This document shows positions 1 through 6,586 of a DNA stretch of 22,418 nucleotides, in pieces (the stretch's first letter is position 1; each line of letters opens with the position of its first letter). The position numbers and the translations under genes were made by a program. The stretch is from a virus. Location of the stretch: IMG/VR virus record IMGVR_UViG_3300010354_000737, positions 1 through 22,418 of that record, one strand, 5' to 3'. The notes under the pieces are model-generated. The model searched no databases, was not told where the DNA came from, and saw only the letters and a list, made by a program, of their open reading frames with translations.

Positions 1-3000
1 ACCAGATCTAATTCTCTTACCTTTATAATAAGTTCCTTCGTAATATCTGTGGAATGATGCATTTTCAGGTATTGATGTTCCACCTCTCCCAGAAACTGGA
101 GGAACATAAACATCATCAACTTTCACCCACTCTTCTCTAGTTGTTGCAACATTTCCAGGAGTTGTTTGAGGTGGGGGTGGCGGCACTATCCAATCCTTTG
201 TATTGAAAACTTGTTTAGTAATGACGCTGCTTGTTGATACTACTGCATTAGAAACCTCTACACTTATGGTATGCCTACCTTTTGTTAAAAATCTTTTTAC
301 TAAAGATGGGTTTTGTATATTTGGTCCATCTAATTGAGATACTTCCACACCATCAATCAACAAACGACCATTATCATCTTTTGCACCCTTAACTCCATAA
401 AAACCATCATAAGGAATATCAATTTGCCAATCATTTCTAAAAACAGTTCCCGAAGAATCACTACCAGGAGTTGGTAATGGTTTTACTGGAGAAATTGCAT
501 AGCGATTCATGAAGTTGCTCCATCCAGGGATGATTGTAGTTTCAGTAATGGGTTCTTGTGTTGATGGTGAATCTACGTTTCCCTCTAGAATATATGTAAG
601 TTCAAAAGTTGATCTTCCACCTATCTGACTTCTTTTACCACTTTTGAAAAGTCCATTTCCATTAGGAACACTTATCTGCATGTCATCATTATCATTAGAT
701 GAAATTGTAAAATCTGCAAATATTGTTGATCCTGTTTCCTCACCCTTTTTAACTTTTGCTTCTTTATTTTTTCCTTTCTGAGAGATTAATCCTTGTTCTA
801 GTTTACCAGTTACTTTTGATGATGGATCAATACTTGCATTTACAATATAAACAACGTTCTTTCTAATCTTTATTTTTTGGGACTTTCTATCTTTATCCTT
901 ATCCACATTTGTAATTACAAAAGTATCAAGACCATCTTGAGATGTAAAGACGAATCTTATATTAGAATTTCTTTTCATCTTTTTACCACCTTCACCATAA
1001 ACATTGAAAGTTACTTCTTGTCGATCTGAAGTTTCTTTTTTTTGTGGAGATGTTGTTATAGATTCTTTTCTTCCCGTAAATCTCACGGGATACCAAGGGG
1101 TAGTTGAAGTTGGAAATCTAGTTGACCATATTGGATTTGGTGGGCATCTTCCTTCCTGAACTGGTAATGCTTCTTTGGGGGGAACTGGTTCAGGGGCATC
1201 AATGGTTAATGCAACGCCAAAAGGATTTTCATACCAAGACTTTGAAGAGATTACTTGCTGAGAAGTGACCGCAACTTCTATGTTGACCGACAGTGCCATC
1301 CCGTTTCCTTTGGCCAAAGGAGCAAAATTAACTTGCTCCAATTCTGCTCTAATTCTATATTTTCCTGCCTTAAAAAATTTAGTCTCTACAGTTGTGCCAG
1401 TGCTCTGGCCAGATCTAGTAAACCCCTGTTTTTTGATGATTACCTCATCACCACCTCTCTCAATATTTTTTAATCCATTACCAATGTTAGCAGCTCCACC
1501 TCCAGCGCGATTGCCAATATAAAGCACTGCATTATCATCACATGAAATTTCAATTCTATAGTTTCCATCAACAGGAAATTCTACATACTCCCATTTGATT
1601 GTGTGAGTGCCCGCAAAACTATTAGTCTGTGCTTCTTTCGAATTAAAATCAAAAGGAGAGACTCCATGTGACGTACCAGGAACTTTCCAAAGTTTTCTAT
1701 TTGCCTTATCAATAAAATCTGCGGTATTGAAAATTCTTTTGTTTTGTAAGGATGATTGAGTGCCTGCGGGAATTAATCTAGGTGCAGATAATTGTCTTGC
1801 ATTAACTGCGGTAAGTTTGGCATTTACATCATTACCACCACCATCAAATAGATTTATTCTTTGTTGTCTTTGATCTGGATTTGGTCCAGTATTTACAATG
1901 TCAGGTGCTTTAGATCCAGCTGCCCTACCTTCAAATATAATAGGACCATATTTCTTATTTGTTTTGAATGTCCCTGTTGCCTTTACAGATCCCTTAGTGC
2001 TACTTAATGGTCTTTTTAAAACAACGGGCCCGCCTCTTTCAGTTGGAATGGTAATTTTAGTTGCAGCATATCCAGCAATACCTGGATTATCATCCCAATC
2101 GAAGGTAAAATCAATCTCTACTATATCATTACCACCCGCAAGCATGTAATATTGGTTTCCTTCTTTAATGAATAAACTTCCTGCTGCCTGAGTTTCTGTT
2201 TTATATACAGTCTTTGTTTCATATTGAACTTGATTCAACAAGTCAACCTGAATTGTATGATTTCCTTCTATAATAGTTTTTGAGAATGGTTTCGCTGGAC
2301 CTTTAAAATTACCTAAATCAAAAAGTTTTTCCCCGTCAAGATAAAGTGTTGCGATGTCATCACATAAACCTCTAAAAATATATTCTCCAGAAAGTGGAAA
2401 GTCTTGTTGCCATTCCATTGTAAAAGTTATTCCAGCATTATCACTACCTCTAACTTGAGATGGTTTAACTGGACATATGGCATAAGTATTCATGAACTCG
2501 GACCAGTCTCTGTCAAAAGTTACATCATAAGATTGATCGACTGTTGTTCCATCACTTTTAGTAATACTTATTGGTTTATTTTTTCTAGTAGTCCAGAAGG
2601 GATTTTGAAGTTGCTCAAGTTGTTTCTGGTATGTATCAATTTCTACTTGAATTGGATCTACCGTAGTTGATGTATAAACTCTAGGATCCCATGTGCCAAG
2701 TTCTTCTCCATTTGGACCATAGTTAAGACCATACCCAACTTCAGTATCTGGACATGGAAAGTACTCTTCAAAGTCATCTTCATCTGCAAAAATTTCAACT
2801 GAATCTGCGGTCTCTCCTAAGATAGAAGTCAATACTGCACCAGATCCAAAATTACAATCATCTCTTGCTGCAACTAGTGGTGGAAACTTATATCCATGCC
2901 CACTTCTAACAACATCAACTGCTAATAAAGATCCATCTCTACCTATGATTGGATTTGCAGTTGCACCTACACCATCTCCACCAAAAACTTGAATTTCTGG

Positions 3001-3270
3001 AGGTCCGCATTGTGTAATTGTTTGTATGCCGCCACATTCATCCTTAGTTGTAGAGACTATATCAGATGTTGTAAGTTTATTTACATCATTAATAGTCAAA
3101 TATAATATTTCATTATTACCATTTATGAATATAAAAATTGTTCCTGGGTTATTCTTTGCGTAATTATTGGCTTCACAAACAGAGACATTGTTGATATACC
3201 CCAAATCTGGATCAACATATCCAACTCTAATGTCATCTATAGATGCTGGCCCAAATAAATTAAAAGACAT
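1..3270 (-). CDS. Giant virion structural protein with PA14-like modules (partial, C-terminus off the left edge)
   Basis: An open frame of 1,090 codons runs from the ATG at 3270 to base 1 with no stop, so the C-terminus lies outside the window. Residues about 256-350 and 917-1015 are related modules: both open with a W-x-x-F-M-N-x-Y-A-I-x-P-V-K-P block, continue through a G-S-D block, W-Q, a D-D-x-x-x-L-x-(I/L)-D-G strand and end with G-x-H-T-I. A weaker copy lies near 527-655. The D-D-x-x-x-L-x-(I/L)-D-G pattern resembles PA14-type beta-sandwich domains, which often bind carbohydrate in surface proteins; this is a resemblance, not a proven family match. The gene follows the gp5-like gene by 41 bases and has its own late promoter overlapping the gp5 stop. 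That position suggests a baseplate- or fibre-associated part that may contact the host surface. No T4 homologue is recognised; cyanophages carry large structural proteins of unclear role here. Confidence 0.8.
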   Translation of the reverse strand, partial: MSFNLFGPASIDDIRVGYVDPDLGYINNVSVCEANNYAKNNPGTIFIFINGNNEILYLTINDVNKLTTSDIVSTTKDECGGIQTITQCGPPEIQVFGGDGVGATANPIIGRDGSLLAVDVVRSGHGYKFPPLVAARDDCNFGSGAVLTSILGETADSVEIFADEDDFEEYFPCPDTEVGYGLNYGPNGEELGTWDPRVYTSTTVDPIQVEIDTYQKQLEQLQNPFWTTRKNKPISITKSDGTTVDQSYDVTFDRDWSEFMNTYAICPVKPSQVRGSDNAGITFTMEWQQDFPLSGEYIFRGLCDDIATLYLDGEKLFDLGNFKGPAKPFSKTIIEGNHTIQVDLLNQVQYETKTVYKTETQAAGSLFIKEGNQYYMLAGGNDIVEIDFTFDWDDNPGIAGYAATKITIPTERGGPVVLKRPLSSTKGSVKATGTFKTNKKYGPIIFEGRAAGSKAPDIVNTGPNPDQRQQRINLFDGGGNDVNAKLTAVNARQLSAPRLIPAGTQSSLQNKRIFNTADFIDKANRKLWKVPGTSHGVSPFDFNSKEAQTNSFAGTHTIKWEYVEFPVDGNYRIEISCDDNAVLYIGNRAGGGAANIGNGLKNIERGGDEVIIKKQGFTRSGQSTGTTVETKFFKAGKYRIRAELEQVNFAPLAKGNGMALSVNIEVAVTSQQVISSKSWYENPFGVALTIDAPEPVPPKEALPVQEGRCPPNPIWSTRFPTSTTPWYPVRFTGRKESITTSPQKKETSDRQEVTFNVYGEGGKKMKRNSNIRFVFTSQDGLDTFVITNVDKDKDRKSQKIKIRKNVVYIVNASIDPSSKVTGKLEQGLISQKGKNKEAKVKKGEETGSTIFADFTISSNDNDDMQISVPNGNGLFKSGKRSQIGGRSTFELTYILEGNVDSPSTQEPITETTIIPGWSNFMNRYAISPVKPLPTPGSDSSGTVFRNDWQIDIPYDGFYGVKGAKDDNGRLLIDGVEVSQLDGPNIQNPSLVKRFLTKGRHTISVEVSNAVVSTSSVITKQVFNTKDWIVPPPPPQTTPGNVATTREEWVKVDDVYVPPVSGRGGTSIPENASFHRYYEGTYYKGKRIRSG

Positions 3271-3308
3271 ACTTATATTTTATCTTTACTGTCTGCATCT
3301 TTATTTTT

Positions 3309-3316
3309 TATTTATC
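3309..3316 (-). promoter_or_regulatory. T4-type late promoter, GATAAATA
   Basis: On the minus strand the octamer GATAAATA fits the nATAAATA late-promoter element of T4-like cyanophages. It overlaps the TAA stop of the gp5-like gene. Its 3' edge is 38 bases before the ATG of the giant structural gene at 3270, leaving an AT-rich leader of roughly 30 bases. No host-type -35 box is evident. Confidence 0.6.
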
Positions 3317-5003
3317 TAGATCTAAGGGAAGATGGTGGAGTTGCATATGGTTTCTCAGTAACTGTAGGTGGTGTAACTGGTTGTTGAGCTCTATCGTTGA
3401 CATTGGAGAAACTTGGTAATTGACTTTGCTTAGAACCACCACTTCCATTTTGCAATGTATAGTAATCAGAAGCAGGGCAATTTGGAGTTAAGTCACACCC
3501 AAAAATATTCAACTTAATATTTTCGAAACTTAAAGCAGAAGTTAGACTTCCACTTACAGATCCAATTAAAGATTGAACTCCTCTCACTGCCCCAGTAACA
3601 CCTGAAAGTTCTCTTTGCATATCAGATAAAAATTTATCCACACTCTTTAATGCATCATCAGTCCCTTTATTCATAGCATCCATATTTGTCTGAATAACAT
3701 TTCCAACTAACTCCTCAACAGAACAAATAGGAGTTACGGGTGTTGTAAGAGGGAGTGGTGAGTAATCTAATTTTAGTGCCTTATCTAAAAATCCCTGAAT
3801 CTGTCCACAGAGATTATTTGTAATTTTACTGTAAAGGCAAGTAATTATATCTGTTATTCTTTCTTTTATATCAATAAATTTGTTTCTTTTATTTGGGGGC
3901 ATTGCATCTATAGTCTTTGCCAAAGCCTTATTAATTTGCTTCAATACATACTCCATAATCTTATCAAAGATTATTTTCATATATTTTGCTATTTCACATG
4001 CAATATTTGCAATTAAACTTCTTATCTCCTGAATTACATTTGACACTGCATCAATATAACTTAGTGCCGCATTTACAACCTTATCAATATCCTTTGTTAA
4101 ATTTTCTAACGCAACTTGAATTGCTTTCAATGCTGAAGATGTCATATTACATGGACTCATCAGCACAGTTTTTCTTAGATAATGATCATTTCTTTTTACA
4201 TCTGCAGCAGATAATTCATGAACTGCATCTACATTTTCTCTAGTAGCACCCGGTTGCGTTGGTGAAGTAGGAGAGTTTGCAGACTCGCATCTAGACTTAA
4301 TTCCAGAAGAAACTGCTTTCTGAATAAAATTACTTCTCTCTAATCCAACCAACCCTCTTGCATCTGCTTCTGCTGCTGCACTTTGCTGATCTTTATATTG
4401 TTGTTTGTTTAAAGATAAATCAGATCTCAACCCAAATTCATTTACGCTTACTCCAGCTGGTGGTGGAGAACATTCTTGAGATTGCTCTTTAGACTTTGGT
4501 TTATTGACTACAAGACCTTCATCAGGAACTTTTATATTTGGATCTTTATTTCCATCCGCAGGAGTTGCATGACCACTAGTAGATGCAAAATTAGACTGAT
4601 CTGTTCCAATTTTTGTCCCTAATGCAGTCTGAGCATTACTACCAAGAACTCCCATAATGACTGGGACTTGCTGTTCTGCCCCATCAAGAAAAAATCCAAA
4701 AACAAAATTTCCTTGTCTGAGATTTGCAGTTGCTCCCGCGTTTGCTTGCCCACCGCCACCCGTCACTGGGTACATGACCTGAGCCCAAGGAAGTTGATCA
4801 GAAGGTAATACCTTCTCTTCCCTATCGTGAAGACCTATAATTCTGACTTTATATCTGCGTCCCCAACCAGGAATTTGATCTTTACTTTCGAATTTTCCAG
4901 GCAAACTATTATCTCGCCAAGTTGAATCACTGGCAATTTGCCCTACCCACCAATTAAAACTTGCTCCAAGAAATCCTGGATTAAATAAAGATCCACCTTC
5001 CAT
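3312..5003 (-). CDS. 5: gp5-like baseplate hub / tail spike protein without lysozyme domain
   Basis: 563 aa. Residues about 15-128 look like the gp5 N-terminal OB-fold: a W-V-G-Q-I start, a G-R-R-Y-K-V-R-I-I-G strand, the P-W-A-Q-V-M-Y-P segment and the G-D/G-N-F-V-x-G-F-F-x-D-G-x-x-x-x-P-V-I-M-G-V-L-G ending. In T4 this part sits on the gp27 trimer at the tip of the tail tube. T4 gp5 then has a lysozyme domain and a triple beta-helix. Here there is instead a Pro/Gly/Ser-rich linker (130-270), a long helical region (about 285-420) with several Cys, and a Ser/Pro-rich tail; I see no lysozyme catalytic pattern. The neighbouring gp27-like gene supports a hub role. The peptidoglycan-cutting function probably moved to the 954-aa protein encoded upstream. 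Confidence 0.85.
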   Translation of the reverse strand: MEGGSLFNPGFLGASFNWWVGQIASDSTWRDNSLPGKFESKDQIPGWGRRYKVRIIGLHDREEKVLPSDQLPWAQVMYPVTGGGGQANAGATANLRQGNFVFGFFLDGAEQQVPVIMGVLGSNAQTALGTKIGTDQSNFASTSGHATPADGNKDPNIKVPDEGLVVNKPKSKEQSQECSPPPAGVSVNEFGLRSDLSLNKQQYKDQQSAAAEADARGLVGLERSNFIQKAVSSGIKSRCESANSPTSPTQPGATRENVDAVHELSAADVKRNDHYLRKTVLMSPCNMTSSALKAIQVALENLTKDIDKVVNAALSYIDAVSNVIQEIRSLIANIACEIAKYMKIIFDKIMEYVLKQINKALAKTIDAMPPNKRNKFIDIKERITDIITCLYSKITNNLCGQIQGFLDKALKLDYSPLPLTTPVTPICSVEELVGNVIQTNMDAMNKGTDDALKSVDKFLSDMQRELSGVTGAVRGVQSLIGSVSGSLTSALSFENIKLNIFGCDLTPNCPASDYYTLQNGSGGSKQSQLPSFSNVNDRAQQPVTPPTVTEKPYATPPSSLRSR

Positions 5004-5010
5004 TTACTTA

Positions 5011-5229
5011 TCAATCTTCATAGATTTTACACTCAGAAGCATCTGGATTATCATCACAATATAGTTCTAAAGGAGTTGGATCGTGATCATCTTCTGGATG
5101 TCTTTCAGCATATCTCTGTAATGATGCCAACTCTTCCTCAGTATGCCTACGTGCTTGAGGAGATGTTTGTGGATCATCTAAAATCTTTTTATCCTGCTCT
5201 ATGTGCTGGTAAATGTTTTTGTCGTTCAT
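5011..5229 (-). CDS. Small acidic protein between gp27-like and gp5-like genes, function unknown
   Basis: 72 aa, strongly charged and acidic, probably helical (residues 1-45). The C-terminal tail has two cysteines nine residues apart (E-L-Y-C ... S-E-C-K) among Asp/Glu residues. The start codon overlaps the gp27-like stop as ATGA, so translation is probably coupled, and the gp5-like gene begins 7 bases after its stop. No family is recognised. Its place between the two hub genes suggests a hub assembly factor or minor hub component; that is inference from position only. It does not look like the T4 gp5.4 PAAR tip protein, which is longer and lacks this acidic character. Confidence 0.75.
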   Translation of the reverse strand: MNDKNIYQHIEQDKKILDDPQTSPQARRHTEEELASLQRYAERHPEDDHDPTPLELYCDDNPDASECKIYED

Positions 5230-6563
5230 AATGGAATACTACCTGATGTGTGATTTCCCTTTCTTCCAAAAGAATCTCTGACTAAATTAAGTTTAGTATA
5301 AGTTTCTTTTGGTGAAATGTAATGACATAGATCTGCTATAATATATAGACCCCCACTCTGCTTGTTTACTTCATCATTTTTTTCAGAGTTTTGTGGAGGC
5401 GCATCAATAAAAATTACATCTCCTGCATGTAAAGAAAAGTCACCTGCTATTGTAATAGTAGTCTTTCCAGAATACAGTTGATTATACCTCATAATAGATT
5501 GGTTTAAAATGTTTTTAACATCAAAATTTTGTTCTTCTGATTTTTGAATTTGTTGTTCTGTAGTCCCTGAGGGAAGAGTCCCTTTGTCTAACAAATAATA
5601 AGTTGTTCTAGAAAATTCTTTATTTGATCCTGATTGATTAAACTCTGGATTTAAAACTGGTAATTCTTTTCCAGCCAACTTTAAATCCTTCTCAGACTGC
5701 TTAGCATTTGGGGTGACAACTTCATAATAACAAGTAAATGGGTCGAATAAAATAGTGCGAGTGGAAAATGCACCCATCTTTAATTTTTCCTGAACATCTA
5801 CTCGACTGTCTTTAGAATAATTGAGTGCTTTTGTATCATATCCAGCGGGAATATTTGTTCCTTTTGAATCTGGAGATTCGTTGTATATGATGGACTTTTT
5901 TTTATCTTGACTTAGTAAAGAATCAATAGATCTAAATTTAAATCCCTCTGATGTTTCAAAGAAAAAATACCCGGCAGTCTTTCCCTCAGATCCAGGAATA
6001 CTTGGAACTGCTTTTTTAGACAACCAGTTCATTGCATAATATGGTTTTCTATTGTTTCCGATAAAATTATATGTGTTTAATGTCTCTTCAATATCAAGTT
6101 TTTTAGTTGTTTTAAGATCTTTTGTTAGAATGTATCTAATATGATCAGAAATTTTTCCATCGAATCTTTTATTTAATCTTATCTTTTCGTTCATAATAAA
6201 CTCTTTAGAAACTAAATCAAGTTGAACCATTGATTTAGTTGTATCGTCAGTTAAAGGAGTAACTTTATTAACATACAGTGTTAAATTTAACGATACATTA
6301 TTATTATCACGGAACTTAACAGAAACTTTTTCTTGCCCAACAATAGGCAATCCTTCAAGAGCTGTTTTTTTATCGACAGCATTTCCAGTATCAGCAAAAG
6401 TAAAAGTTGCCTTTATAGTATCTTGTAAAATACTTTCATAATACATAAGTCTCACACTACCACTGATCAAACTAGCAATTTTACTTTGATCTTTATTTGA
6501 AAAAACATCCATTCTTTCAATAAAAGATGGTTCAGCAGATTTAGTTGATACTTGATTTGCCAT
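5226..6563 (-). CDS. 27: gp27-like baseplate hub protein
   Basis: 445 aa, close to T4 gp27 (391 aa). The N-terminus holds a beta-rich tube-like domain: strand-forming segments such as Y-E-S-I-L-Q-D-T-I-K-A-T-F-T-F followed by G-Q-E-K-V-S-V-K-F and L-N-L-T-L-Y-V-N-K-V. The middle has Y-A-M-N-W-L-S-K-K-A and a G-Y-F-F-F-E-T-S-E-G-F-K-F-R-S-I-D stretch, both typical of hub proteins that adapt sixfold tube to threefold spike. The C-terminus keeps the G-D-F-S-L-H-A-G-D-V-I-F-I-D-A-P motif common to this fold. It is followed, with ATGA overlap, by a 72-aa gene and then gp5, the T4 partner of gp27. An AGAGGT ribosome binding site precedes the ATG at 6563. Assignment rests on the fold pattern and the neighbourhood. 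Confidence 0.8.
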   Translation of the reverse strand: MANQVSTKSAEPSFIERMDVFSNKDQSKIASLISGSVRLMYYESILQDTIKATFTFADTGNAVDKKTALEGLPIVGQEKVSVKFRDNNNVSLNLTLYVNKVTPLTDDTTKSMVQLDLVSKEFIMNEKIRLNKRFDGKISDHIRYILTKDLKTTKKLDIEETLNTYNFIGNNRKPYYAMNWLSKKAVPSIPGSEGKTAGYFFFETSEGFKFRSIDSLLSQDKKKSIIYNESPDSKGTNIPAGYDTKALNYSKDSRVDVQEKLKMGAFSTRTILFDPFTCYYEVVTPNAKQSEKDLKLAGKELPVLNPEFNQSGSNKEFSRTTYYLLDKGTLPSGTTEQQIQKSEEQNFDVKNILNQSIMRYNQLYSGKTTITIAGDFSLHAGDVIFIDAPPQNSEKNDEVNKQSGGLYIIADLCHYISPKETYTKLNLVRDSFGRKGNHTSGSIPL

Positions 6564-6586
6564 TTAATATTACCTCTTACTTATAT

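Noticed and set aside
1255-2670. Several short plus-strand frames opposite the giant structural gene
   Set aside because: The minus strand is continuously open for 1,090 codons with coherent repeats; the plus-strand frames are shadows.
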